A stretch of DNA of 64,000 bases, from positions 451,233-515,232 of the forward strand of contig NZ_JASNRC010000002.1 of assembly GCF_030411995.1 (NCBI RefSeq). The letters run 5' to 3'. The notes under the pieces are model-generated. The model made no database searches and was not told the DNA's origin. It saw only the letters and a program-made list of their open reading frames with translations. The position numbers were made by a program, and so were the translations under genes. Of the stretch, positions 21,481 through 30,190 are shown in pieces. Each line of letters starts with the position of its first letter. Positions within the stretch are counted from its first letter, which is position 1. Source of the DNA: Massilia sp. YIM B02769 (lineage in GTDB: Bacteria; Pseudomonadota; Gammaproteobacteria; Burkholderiales; Burkholderiaceae_D).

Positions 21481-22755
21481 TCAGCGCCCGATACGAAAGT
21501 CGACGCTCCCGGGCCGCCCGGGCAGGTTCAGGCTGGCCTTCATGGCCGGCGCTTCGGCCACGATCGTGCCGCGCCGCACAACGAGGCGGCGCGCGGCGCG
21601 CAGGCGGATCGCTTCCACCGGCGTGGCGGCGTCGAGCAGCACGAAGTCGGCGTGGCAGCCAGGCGCCAGGCCATACCCTTCCAGGCCGAGGATGCGCGCC
21701 GGGGTGCCGGTCACCGCCTCGAAGCAGGCGCGCATGGCATCCTGCCCGGTCATCTGCGCCACGTGCAGGCCCATGTGCGCCACTTCCAGCATGTCGCCGG
21801 AACCGAGGCCGTACCACGGGTCCATCACGCAGTCGTGGCCAAAGGCGACGTCGATGCCGGCCGCCAGCAGTTCGGGCACGCGGGTCATGCCGCGCCGCTT
21901 CGGGTAGGTGTCGTGGCGGCCCTGCAGGGTGATGTTGATGAGCGGGTTGGCAATCGCCGCCACGCCGGATTCGCGCATCAGCGGCAGCAGCTTGCTCACG
22001 TAATAATTGTCCATCGAGTGCATCGAGGTCAGGTGCGATCCGGCCACCCTGCCCTGCAGCCCAAGGCGCCAGGTTTCATAGGCCAGGGTCTCGATATGGC
22101 GCGACAGCGGGTCGTCGGTTTCGTCGCAATGCATGTCCACGCGCAGGCCCTGTTCGGCTGCGAACTCGCACAGCAGGCGCACCGATTCGGCGCCTTGCGC
22201 CATGGTGCGCTCGAAGTGCGGGATGCCGCCGACCACGTCCACGCCCATGGCGATCGCGCGCTTCAGGTTGTCGAAGGCCCCGGGGCTGCGCAGCAGGCCG
22301 TCCTGGGGAAAGGCGACCAGCTGCAGGTCGATGTAGGGGGCCACGCGCCGCTTCACGTCGAGCAGGGCCTCGACCGCCAGCAGGCGCTCGTCGCAGACGT
22401 CGACGTGGGTGCGGATCGCCAGCAGCCCGCGCGCCACGGCCCAGTCGCAATACTGCATCGCGCACTCGACGAGGGCGTCCTGCACCAGCTGGGGTTTCAG
22501 TTCGCCCCACAGCGCGATGCCTTCCAGCAGCGTGCCGGACGCATTCACGCGCGGCATGCCGTAGCTGAGCGTTGAATCCATGTGGAAATGGGCGTCGACA
22601 AAAGGCGGGCTGACCAGGTCGCCGCCGGCGTCGATCTCGCGCGCGCCGTGGGCGGCCAGGGCCGGGCCGAGCGCTGCAATGCGGCCGCCTTCGACGGCGA
22701 TATCGATACCGGTGCGTCCGTCCGGCAAGCTGGCATTGCGCACAACAAGATCCAT
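21481..22755 (-). CDS. codA: Cytosine deaminase
   Basis: A 424-residue amidohydrolase closely resembling E. coli CodA in length and along the whole chain. Metal ligands appear in VDAHFHMDS (His56/His58), in the pocket VDMHCDETDDPLSR, and in FGHDCVMDPWYGLGSGDML. Also matching are HVDVCDERLLAVEALLDVK, FPQDGLLRSPGAF and QGRHDTYPKRRGMTRV. It should convert cytosine to uracil plus ammonia for pyrimidine salvage; related enzymes accept isocytosine or creatinine, so substrate range is not proven. ATG 22755 has AGGAG five bases before it and is preferred over an in-frame GTG at 22761. No codB permease lies beside it. Confidence 0.85.
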   Translation of the reverse strand: MDLVVRNASLPDGRTGIDIAVEGGRIAALGPALAAHGAREIDAGGDLVSPPFVDAHFHMDSTLSYGMPRVNASGTLLEGIALWGELKPQLVQDALVECAMQYCDWAVARGLLAIRTHVDVCDERLLAVEALLDVKRRVAPYIDLQLVAFPQDGLLRSPGAFDNLKRAIAMGVDVVGGIPHFERTMAQGAESVRLLCEFAAEQGLRVDMHCDETDDPLSRHIETLAYETWRLGLQGRVAGSHLTSMHSMDNYYVSKLLPLMRESGVAAIANPLINITLQGRHDTYPKRRGMTRVPELLAAGIDVAFGHDCVMDPWYGLGSGDMLEVAHMGLHVAQMTGQDAMRACFEAVTGTPARILGLEGYGLAPGCHADFVLLDAATPVEAIRLRAARRLVVRRGTIVAEAPAMKASLNLPGRPGSVDFRIGR

Positions 22756-22965
22756 GGCCACTCCTGAGTCTGGTCAAAACCATTGTAGCGGCTTCCCCGC
22801 CCCTGCCAAGGATAATAGCGTGTCACTTTGTAACAATGCTGCAGCGCAAGATTGTATGGATACGACAGCGAGCGGGCTCGGGCAGATTGTGCTTTTCAAC
22901 ACTCTGCAACCGGTCTACACTAGCCCATGTTGCAGTGCGCCATAACCGAACGATAGGGAATTCCG

Positions 22966-23718
22966 ATGACCTCACTTCCAGAACAGTTCCAAGCAGCACG
23001 CCAGTTCCAGCTCGACCAACAATTTTCCTTCCTGCGCAACCTGGGCGACCAGGCCCTGGACCGCACCAGCCGCCTCGTGGCCCTGAACCTCGACCTGTCG
23101 CGCGCGGCCGTCGAACACTCCTCCAGCACCGTGCGCCAGTTGATGGCCGTGCGCGATCCGCGCGACCTGCTGACCATCGGCGCCCAGTCGCAGCGCCAGT
23201 TGCGCACCATGTTCGATTACGGCCACGAGCTGTTCAACATCGCCACCGGCCTGCGCGGCGCGGCATTGCGAACCTGGTCGGTGGCGGCGGCGCCTGCGCC
23301 GGCGCTGGCCGCGCCAGTCAACGTCGTGGAATCGGCCGTCGCGACGGTGCAGGAGGCAGTGCAGGAGACGGTAAATGAAACCGCATCGGCCACCGAACAA
23401 GTCGCGAAGCAAATCAGCGAACCAGCACCGGTCTCGGTCTCCGCCGCCGACACCGCGCCCGATACCTCGTCCATCGTGACATCCAGCATTGTCCCGCCGG
23501 TCGAGCCGACCCCGATCGCCAAGGCGACCAGCGAAATCCTCGACGTTCCGCTCGCGCCGCACCCGGTGGCAGCCAGCGTGCCGGTCGATGTCGACGTCGA
23601 GATCGAGCTGCCGAAAGTGGAGCCGGTCGACGCCACACCGCCGGTCGCCCCGCCATCGAATGGCGCGCCGAAGGTGACCGAAATCCGCAGCGGCCGTGGT
23701 CGCAGGAAAGGCAACTGA
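22966..23718 (+). CDS. phaP: Phasin family protein
   Basis: A 250-residue protein of polyhydroxyalkanoate granules. Residues 1-105 form the helical phasin domain (FQAARQFQLDQQFSFLRNL, ALNLDLSRAAVEHSSS, FDYGHELFNIATGL), which coats the granule surface. The rest is low-complexity, rich in Ala, Pro, Val and acidic residues, ending with a basic GRGRRKGN tail that might contact DNA or other proteins. No synthase or depolymerase gene is nearby. The ATG at 22966 follows an AGGGA sequence at about ten bases. The gene is a single unit closed by a strong terminator 47 bases downstream. Confidence 0.82.
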   Translation: MTSLPEQFQAARQFQLDQQFSFLRNLGDQALDRTSRLVALNLDLSRAAVEHSSSTVRQLMAVRDPRDLLTIGAQSQRQLRTMFDYGHELFNIATGLRGAALRTWSVAAAPAPALAAPVNVVESAVATVQEAVQETVNETASATEQVAKQISEPAPVSVSAADTAPDTSSIVTSSIVPPVEPTPIAKATSEILDVPLAPHPVAASVPVDVDVEIELPKVEPVDATPPVAPPSNGAPKVTEIRSGRGRRKGN

Positions 23719-23764
23719 GGAAAAGGCAAGGCGCGCTGCGCCGCTCCGGCAAAGAAAGTAGACT

Positions 23765-23790
23765 AGCGGGCTTCGGCCCGCTTTCTTTTT
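23765..23790 (+). terminator. Rho-independent terminator after the phasin gene
   Basis: A 7-bp stem AGCGGGC/GCCCGCT with a TTCG tetraloop (23765-23782) is followed by TTCTTTTT. It lies 26 bases before the mdlA start, so the exporter pair needs readthrough or a promoter in the short remaining gap. Confidence 0.9.
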
Positions 23791-23816
23791 CGCGGGCGGC
23801 AAAGCAAGGAAATTCC

Positions 23817-25568
23817 ATGAGTTTAGCGAGTCTGGTGACCGGTTTCGTACGGCGCCACTGGAAGGCCTACGCGGCTTCCGCGGTGATGCTGGTCGGCGTC
23901 GCGGTGTGCAGCATCCTGGTGCCGCGCAAGGTCGGCGCCATGATCGACGGCCTGGCTGCGCACACGCTGTCGCGCCACGACCTGATCGTCGGCATCGTCG
24001 AGCTGCTGGCCCTGGGCGTGGCGATCTACGTCCTGCGCGTGAGCTGGCGCATCCGTTTGTATTCGGCGGCCTACCGCCTCGGCGTCGAACTGCGCATGCG
24101 CCTGTACGCGCGTCTCTCCGCGCAAGGTCCGGCCTTCTACCAGAAGCAGCGCACCGGCGACCTGATGGCGCTCGGCACCAACGACATCGACGCCATCGAG
24201 ATGGCCGCCGGCGAAGCCATGCTGGCCGGCTTCGACGGCACCCTGACCCTGGTGATGGTGCTGGGCGTGATGCTGCTCGGCGTCGACTACCGCCTGGCCC
24301 TGATCGCCCTGCTGCCCTTCCCGCTCATGGGACTGGCCTTCTGGTACATCTCGCGCCACATCCACACCGCCGAAACCGATTCGCTGAAGCGTTTCTCGGA
24401 CCTGAACGACCAGGTGCAGGAGTCCCTCTCGGGCGTGCGCACCCTGCGCGCCCTGGGCCTGGAAGCGCGCAGCGCGGCGCAGTTCGGCGAGCTGGCGGGC
24501 AAGGCATCCGCCGCCAGCCTGAGCGCCCAGAAGTGGGAAGCGGCCTACGAACCGGCCGTCGGCCTGACCCTGACCGCCGCCAGTACCCTCACCCTGGGCC
24601 TGGGCGGCTACCTGGTCTGGCAGAACCAGCTGACCATCGGCGCCCTGACCAGCTTCACCATGTACCTCGGCCAGCTGATCTGGCCGATGTTCGCGGCCGG
24701 CTGGGTGCTGTCGCTGATCGAACGTGGCCGCGCCGGCCTGGCGCGCCTGCAGCCGATGCTGGATGCGCCGTTGACCGTGGTCGACGAAGGCCGCCTTGAA
24801 GCCATCGAGGATGGCCCGCTGGTGCTGCGCGATGTCAGCTTCACGTATTCCAGCGCATCGCAGCCGGCCCTGGACAAGGTATCGGTGGCGCTGCGCCCCG
24901 GCATGACCCTGGGCCTGGTCGGCCCCACCGGCGCCGGCAAATCCACGCTGCTGCGCGTGCTGCTGCGCCAGGCCGAACCGCAACAGGGAACGGTAACCTG
25001 GGGCGGCCATCCGCTGTCCGACTACCGCCTGGCGGCGCTGCGTGCGGCCACCAGCTGGGTGCCGCAGGAATCCTTCCTGTTCTCGGCCAGCATCGCCGAG
25101 AACATCGCCCTCGCCCGCCCCGGCGCCAGCCGCCTCGAAGTCGAGGAAGCGGCAAAGATGGCGGCGATCCACGACGACATCCTGCGCTTCCCGCAGGGCT
25201 ACGACACGCCGGTCGGCGAAAAGGGCATCACCCTGTCGGGCGGCCAGCGCCAGCGCGTGGCGATCGCCCGCTCGCTGCTGGCCGACAGCACGCTGCTGCT
25301 GCTCGACGACGCGCTGTCGGCGGTGGACACCGGCACCGAGACCAACATCCTGGAACACCTGAACGAACTGCGCGCCTCGCGCCCGGAACTCACCGCCATC
25401 ATCGCCAGCCACCGGCTGTCGGCCGTGGTGAACGCCGACCTGATCGTGGTGCTGAAGAACGGCCGCGTGGTCGAATCCGGCAACCACGACACCCTGCTCG
25501 AACTGGACGGCTGGTATGCCAGCCAGTGGCGCTATCAACAACTGGAGGCGAGCATCGATGCAAGCTGA
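23817..25568 (+). CDS. mdlA: ABC exporter half-transporter, MdlA-like
   Basis: A 583-residue fused permease-ATPase. Six membrane helices occupy about 1-310 and the nucleotide-binding domain the rest. Walker A is GPTGAGKST (369-377), the signature is LSGGQRQRVAIARSLL, and Walker B is LLLLDDALSAVD. The residue after the Walker B aspartate is Asp, not the catalytic Glu, so this half carries the degenerate site expected of one partner in a heterodimer. Length and this pattern match MdlA of enterobacteria. AAGGAAA precedes the ATG. It overlaps the MdlB-like gene by 11 bases. The exported substrate is unknown; a multidrug or lipid role is inferred only from family. Confidence 0.82.
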   Translation: MSLASLVTGFVRRHWKAYAASAVMLVGVAVCSILVPRKVGAMIDGLAAHTLSRHDLIVGIVELLALGVAIYVLRVSWRIRLYSAAYRLGVELRMRLYARLSAQGPAFYQKQRTGDLMALGTNDIDAIEMAAGEAMLAGFDGTLTLVMVLGVMLLGVDYRLALIALLPFPLMGLAFWYISRHIHTAETDSLKRFSDLNDQVQESLSGVRTLRALGLEARSAAQFGELAGKASAASLSAQKWEAAYEPAVGLTLTAASTLTLGLGGYLVWQNQLTIGALTSFTMYLGQLIWPMFAAGWVLSLIERGRAGLARLQPMLDAPLTVVDEGRLEAIEDGPLVLRDVSFTYSSASQPALDKVSVALRPGMTLGLVGPTGAGKSTLLRVLLRQAEPQQGTVTWGGHPLSDYRLAALRAATSWVPQESFLFSASIAENIALARPGASRLEVEEAAKMAAIHDDILRFPQGYDTPVGEKGITLSGGQRQRVAIARSLLADSTLLLLDDALSAVDTGTETNILEHLNELRASRPELTAIIASHRLSAVVNADLIVVLKNGRVVESGNHDTLLELDGWYASQWRYQQLEASIDAS

Positions 25569-27360
25569 GAAATCGAAGACCGTCGACAAGGCAGGCCGCG
25601 CCGAAGCGAAGCGCGCCGCCGCCCTGCTGCGCCGCGCCGCCTGGCCCGACATCGGCCACCTGAAATGGGCCACGTTCTGGCTGATCATCGCGGCCGCGCT
25701 GGAAGTGATCGGCCCGATCCTCGGTAAAGCCCTGATCGACGACCACCTGGTGCCGCGCCACGCCGACTGGACGCGCATGGCCCTGCTGCTGGGCGGCGTA
25801 TTGATTACCGGCTGGCTCTCGACCTGGCTGCGCTACCTGCAGCTGGTGCGCCTGTCCGGCCTGGCGATGCGCTCGGTGCAGCGCCTGCGCGAATGGGTGT
25901 ATGGCCACGTGCTGCGCCTGCCGATGGCGTTTTTCGACCGCGCCATCACCGGCCAATTGGTGAGCCGCGTGACCAACGACACCGAGGCGGTGAAGAAGCT
26001 CTACATCCAGGTGCTGTTCGCTATCCTCGACAGCACCATCGTCCTGCTCGGCACCACGGTGGCCATGGCCTGGCTCGACTGGCGCCTGATGATCATCGTG
26101 CTGGCCTTGCTGCCGGCGGTGATCGTCATCGTCTGGCTCTACCAGCGCCTGTCGGCGCCGGCGGTGACGCGCGCACGCGCCCTGCGCAGCGACATCAATG
26201 GCCAGATGGCCGAATCGATCGGCGGCATGAGCGTGCTCCAGGCCAGCAACGCCGCCGGCCGCTTCGGCGAGCGCTTCGCGCATACCAACGACGGTCACTA
26301 CAAAGCGCGCATCGCCGAGATCCGCGTCAACGCCTTCCTGCTGCGCCCGGCCCTCGACTTGCTGAACGTGGTGCTGCTGGCGGTGGTGATCTTCACCTTC
26401 GGCCAGCGCGAGATCGGCGCGGTGGAAGTGGGGATTTTGTACGCCTTTATCAGCTACATCGCGCGCGTGGTCGAGCCGCTGATCCAGATTACGATGCAGT
26501 TCAGCGGCCTGCAGCAGGCGGTGGTGGCGAGCGCGCGGGTGGAGGCGCTGCTGGCCGAAGCCGGCGCGGACGAACATGCGGCGGGACGCGCCGCCGGCAC
26601 GCGCATGGCGGCTTCAAAAGATGCGCCGGCGGTGCGGGTCAAGAACCTGACCTTTGCCTACGTGCCGGGCCAGGACGTCCTGCACGACATCTCGCTCGAC
26701 ATCCCGCAGGGCGCCTTCTACGGCATCGTCGGCCACACCGGCAGCGGCAAGTCGACCCTGCTCTCGCTGCTGCTGCGCTACTACAGCGTGGAGCGGGACA
26801 AGGGCAGGATCGAGATCTGCGGCGAGCCGATCGCCGGCATCGACAACGAACGCTTCCGCAATGAGGTCGGCCTGGTGCCGCAGGATCCCTTCATCCTGGC
26901 GGCGTCGGCGCGCGAGAACATCGACATGGGACGCGGCCTGCCGTTCGAGCGGATCGAGGCGGCGGCGCGCGCGGCCCACGCGCACGACTTCATCGCGGCG
27001 CTGGAAAACGGCTACGACACCTCTCTGGGCGAAGGCGGCTCGCGCCTGTCCTCGGGCCAGAAGCAGCTGATCGCGATTGCCCGCGCCCTGGCCGGCGAGC
27101 CGCGCATCCTGCTGCTGGACGAAGCGACCTCGCGCATCGACAGCGCCACCGAGCAGATCGTGCAGCAGGCGCTGGAAGAAGTGCGGGGGCGCGTGACCAT
27201 CATCGCCATCGCGCACCGCCTGTCGACCATCCGCGACGCCGACCGCATCGTGGTGCTGAACCATGGCCGCATCACGGAATCGGGGCCGCACGAGGAACTG
27301 ATGGCAATCGAGGGCGGGCTGTACCAGCGGCTGTATCTGTTGCAGCAACTGGCGGTGTAA
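25558..27360 (+). CDS. mdlB: ABC exporter half-transporter, MdlB-like
   Basis: A 600-residue fused permease-ATPase that pairs with the preceding protein. The membrane domain is preceded by a lysine/arginine-rich cytoplasmic leader of about 30 residues. The ATPase has HTGSGKST as Walker A, the signature LSSGQKQLIAIARAL, and Walker B ILLLDEATSRID with the catalytic Glu present. Together the two halves give one degenerate and one active ATP site. The ATG at 25558 lies inside the end of mdlA, with GGAGG about nine bases upstream, indicating translational coupling. An earlier in-frame start at 25516 lacks support. Confidence 0.82.
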   Translation: MQAEKSKTVDKAGRAEAKRAAALLRRAAWPDIGHLKWATFWLIIAAALEVIGPILGKALIDDHLVPRHADWTRMALLLGGVLITGWLSTWLRYLQLVRLSGLAMRSVQRLREWVYGHVLRLPMAFFDRAITGQLVSRVTNDTEAVKKLYIQVLFAILDSTIVLLGTTVAMAWLDWRLMIIVLALLPAVIVIVWLYQRLSAPAVTRARALRSDINGQMAESIGGMSVLQASNAAGRFGERFAHTNDGHYKARIAEIRVNAFLLRPALDLLNVVLLAVVIFTFGQREIGAVEVGILYAFISYIARVVEPLIQITMQFSGLQQAVVASARVEALLAEAGADEHAAGRAAGTRMAASKDAPAVRVKNLTFAYVPGQDVLHDISLDIPQGAFYGIVGHTGSGKSTLLSLLLRYYSVERDKGRIEICGEPIAGIDNERFRNEVGLVPQDPFILAASARENIDMGRGLPFERIEAAARAAHAHDFIAALENGYDTSLGEGGSRLSSGQKQLIAIARALAGEPRILLLDEATSRIDSATEQIVQQALEEVRGRVTIIAIAHRLSTIRDADRIVVLNHGRITESGPHEELMAIEGGLYQRLYLLQQLAV

Positions 27361-27478
27361 AACCCTCCAGTATTTCCATGCTGCACTGCGGAATATGCGG
27401 CCGCCAATATTGACGTTTTGGCGTCGCATTTTTACGATATCCGCATAAAAAAACGATATTTCCACTTTGCAACACGAT

Positions 27479-27484
27479 TATAAT
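27479..27484 (+). promoter_or_regulatory. Candidate -10 box for the GGDEF gene
   Basis: A perfect TATAAT lies 50 bases before the start codon in an AT-rich gap. No good -35 is visible at the normal distance, but the direct repeat ACGATAT at 27434-27440 and 27453-27459 just upstream could be an activator site. Confidence 0.4.
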
Positions 27485-27534
27485 GGTCGATGGCGCCCTG
27501 CATTGGTGGGCGCGACGACCAGATCGAGGAAGCT

Positions 27535-29604
27535 ATGCCGGCAGTTTGGGAGACGAAAAAGCCATCGAAGCGCTTGCGTGCGCTGCTCGCATCGCTATTG
27601 CTGACGTCTTCCTTCGCGTTTGCCGAGGCCCCGGCGCCGCTCGCCGCCCGCCTGGCCGAGATCCGCGAAATCAACCGCTTCATTCCCGAACGCGCCCTGC
27701 CGATGCTGCTGAAGATCGAGCAGGAAGCGCGCGCCGACTCTGTGGCCAACAAGGCCGACATGCTGGCCGAGCTGTGCGTGGCCTACCAGAAGGTCGGCCG
27801 CAACGACAAAGCGCTCGCTGCCTGCGAAGAGCTGATCGAATTCGGCCGCCGCGAAAAGAACGATGCCGCCATCGCCAAGGGCCTGGTGCGCAAGGGCTAC
27901 ATCAAGTACGCGCAAAGCGAACTGGCGCTCTCGCATGAGCTGATCTGGGAAGCCGAGCGCCATGCCCTGGCCACCGACGACCTCGAGGTGCGCGTGCGCG
28001 TGGGCGTGTCGGCGGCCGAAGCCTTTGCCGAAGACGGCAACTTCCCGCGTGCGCTGGAAAAGATGCAGTCGGTGCTGGCCTATACGCGCCAGCATGGCGG
28101 CCCGGTGCACATGGTGATCGTGCTGAATGCGCTGACCCGCCTGTATGGGCAGATGCGCGAATACGACAAGGCGTCCGAATCGCTGGCCGAAGCCTATGTG
28201 GCGGCCGAGAAGATCAATTCGCCGGGCCGCATGGCCACCCTGAAGGGCACCGAATACGGCCTGGCGATGGACACCGGCCAGATGCAGCGCGCACTGAAGG
28301 CGCAGCTGGCGGCCCTGTCGCTGGAGCGCAGCATCGGCGCCCAGTCGATGGTGGCGCGCTCGCTGGTCAACCTGTCCGACTGCTACCTGAAGCTGCACGA
28401 CTACCGCAACGCCCTCGCCTACGGCGAGCAGGCGCTGGACGCGGCGCTCGCCATCAAGGACGAGACCGCGGGCGCCACGGCGCGCGTGAACAGCGGCCCG
28501 GCCTACCGGCCCAGCGGCCGCATCGCCGAGGGCAAGCGCGCCTTCGAGGAAGGCCTGGCGATCTACGAAAAGAACGGCGACAAGCCCGAGCTGCAGACGG
28601 TGCTGGCCGAATACGGCGGCGCCCTGGAGCGCGCCGGCGACCATGCGGGCGCGATCAAGGCCTACCACCGCGAGCGCGCGCTGTCGAACGAGCTGTTCGA
28701 AAAGCGGCGCCAGAAGGCGATGCTCGAGCTGCAGGAAAAGTACGACGCCGACAAGCGCCAGCGCCAGATCGAACTGCTGGAGCGCGAGAACCAGGTGAAG
28801 TCGGCCGAGATCGACAACCGCCGCCTGCAACAGCGCATCTGGGGCTTGCTGATCGTGGTGTTCGCGCTGGTGACGGTGATCGTCGGCCTCCTGTACCGCA
28901 AGGTGCGCCATGCGAACGCCCAGCTGCACGAGAAGAACCAGGAACTCAAGCAGCAGAGCGTGCGCGACCCGCTGACGGGCCTGTACAACCGCCGCCACTT
29001 CCAGGACTTCATGCGCACCCACCAGCAGCTGGAAAAGCGCGGCGTCGGCACCTCGGGCGAAGACATGGTAAGCGCGCTGTTCCTGATGGACGTCGACCAC
29101 TTCAAGCACATCAACGACACCTGGGGCCACGGCGCCGGGGACGCGGTGCTGATCAAGATCGCCGCCAGCCTGCGCGAGATCCTGCGCGAGACCGACATGA
29201 TCGTGCGCTGGGGCGGCGAGGAATTCCTGGCCTTCCTGCCGGCGATCCCGCGCAGCGGCCTGGATGAGGTGGCGCGCCGCCTGCTGGCGGGCATTGCCGA
29301 AACGCGCATCGAGTACGGCGGCGAGACCCTGTCGGCGAACGTGTCGATCGGCTTCGCGCCCTACCCGCTGGCCCCGGCCGGCCAGCCGCTGCCGTGGGAA
29401 CGCGCGGTGAACCTGGTCGACATGGCGCTGTACATGGCCAAGGGCCACGGCCGCAACCGCGCCTACGGGCTGCGCGGCTTCAGCGGCATGGCGCAGACCT
29501 CGATGGAAGAGATCGAGCAGAACCTCGAACAGGCCTGGCGCGCGGGGATTGTGGATATGTCGATCGTGACGGCGGGGTGGCAGGAGTTACGCGCGAGCGC
29601 GTAA
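27535..29604 (+). CDS. TPR-containing diguanylate cyclase
   Basis: A 689-residue membrane sensor. A signal sequence (about 11-30) leads to a periplasmic helical region of tetratricopeptide type (about 40-410), then a coiled coil, one membrane helix (WGLLIVVFALVTVIVGLLY) and a C-terminal GGDEF domain beginning RDPLTGLYNRRHF. The active-site loop is GGEEF at 560-564, which is a functional variant, so it should make cyclic di-GMP from GTP in response to a periplasmic or membrane signal. No RxxD inhibitory site is obvious before the loop. GAGGA five bases before ATG 27535 favours this start over 27490. A 12-bp perfect inverted repeat spans its stop codon. Confidence 0.88.
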   Translation: MPAVWETKKPSKRLRALLASLLLTSSFAFAEAPAPLAARLAEIREINRFIPERALPMLLKIEQEARADSVANKADMLAELCVAYQKVGRNDKALAACEELIEFGRREKNDAAIAKGLVRKGYIKYAQSELALSHELIWEAERHALATDDLEVRVRVGVSAAEAFAEDGNFPRALEKMQSVLAYTRQHGGPVHMVIVLNALTRLYGQMREYDKASESLAEAYVAAEKINSPGRMATLKGTEYGLAMDTGQMQRALKAQLAALSLERSIGAQSMVARSLVNLSDCYLKLHDYRNALAYGEQALDAALAIKDETAGATARVNSGPAYRPSGRIAEGKRAFEEGLAIYEKNGDKPELQTVLAEYGGALERAGDHAGAIKAYHRERALSNELFEKRRQKAMLELQEKYDADKRQRQIELLERENQVKSAEIDNRRLQQRIWGLLIVVFALVTVIVGLLYRKVRHANAQLHEKNQELKQQSVRDPLTGLYNRRHFQDFMRTHQQLEKRGVGTSGEDMVSALFLMDVDHFKHINDTWGHGAGDAVLIKIAASLREILRETDMIVRWGGEEFLAFLPAIPRSGLDEVARRLLAGIAETRIEYGGETLSANVSIGFAPYPLAPAGQPLPWERAVNLVDMALYMAKGHGRNRAYGLRGFSGMAQTSMEEIEQNLEQAWRAGIVDMSIVTAGWQELRASA

Positions 29605-29608
29605 CTCC
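29583..29608. repeat. 12-bp perfect inverted repeat over the GGDEF stop codon
   Basis: GGAGTTACGCGC (29583-29594) and GCGCGTAACTCC (29597-29608) are perfect inverted arms with a two-base centre. The TAA stop lies in the second arm. There is no T-run after it, so it is not a classical terminator, though the stem would be very stable in RNA. It abuts repeat A4. Confidence 0.75.
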
Positions 29609-29609
29609 C

Positions 29610-29767
29610 GTAGGGTGGGCACCCCGTGCCCACGCGGAACGGCGAGCATTGTTGGCCGCATCACGGTATATCGCAGGCGCTTCTGGTTTTTGTCAGCGTT
29701 AACGCTGTGCCATGGGCGATGCCAACAATGATCCACGTTCCGCGTGGGCACGGAGTGCCCACCCTAC
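29610..29767. repeat. Family A paired palindromic repeat (A4)
   Basis: The left arm at 29610-29637 (one change, CACCCCGTG) and the right arm at 29740-29767 are inverted copies. The interior pairs as well: CATTGTTGGC near 29648 with GCCAACAATG near 29721. It fills the convergent gap, and its terminal CTAC supplies the TAG stop of the lipoprotein gene on the minus strand. Confidence 0.9.
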
Positions 29768-30120
29768 CGTGCCGATTCCTGCATTTTCTCGCCGGCGCGC
29801 TCGACCTTCTCGCCCACCTTCGCTCTTGCCTTTTCCAGCCCGCGCCCGGCCTCGGCGGTGGCATCCGTGATCTTTTCGCGCGCCTCCTCGGTGCGCTCGG
29901 CCAGGCGGTCGCGTGCTTCGTCGGCGCGTTCGGCCACGCGCTTCGCCGCCTCATCGGCCTTTTCCAGCGGCGCCCGCAGTTCGCGCGCCACCTTGTCGCC
30001 GGCGTCGTCGATCGCCTTGCCGGCCTGTTGCGCGGGGCCTGCCTCGTCGTCGTCGCGCGGCGAGCAGCCGGCGGCGACGGACAGCACCAGCAGCGCACCC
30101 AACATGGTCATGGTGTTCAT
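29764..30120 (-). CDS. Small helical lipoprotein
   Basis: A 118-residue protein beginning MNTMTMLGALLVLSVAAGC, a lipoprotein signal with lipobox VAAGC, so it should be lipidated and membrane-anchored. The rest is a highly charged Ala/Glu/Arg/Lys-rich helix with heptad character, resembling small apolipoprotein-like or stress-linked envelope proteins. No enzymatic motif is visible. GAGGAG six bases before the ATG at 30120 decides the start over a longer open frame. The stop codon TAG is provided by repeat A4. The gene lies 70 bases after the zinc-ribbon gene of the tubulin-like operon on the same strand; whether it is part of that operon is open. Confidence 0.75.
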   Translation of the reverse strand: MNTMTMLGALLVLSVAAGCSPRDDDEAGPAQQAGKAIDDAGDKVARELRAPLEKADEAAKRVAERADEARDRLAERTEEAREKITDATAEAGRGLEKARAKVGEKVERAGEKMQESAR

Positions 30121-30190
30121 GATCGCTCCTCGTGTTCGCGTTTCGGCCAGCATACACCTTGCCGGAATTGCATGGCTCACGGATGAGCGC

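Noticed and set aside
22838..22865. PhaR-like site before the phasin gene (CTGCAGCGCA)
   Set aside because: The match to known PhaR sites is partial and I cannot separate it from chance in GC-rich DNA.
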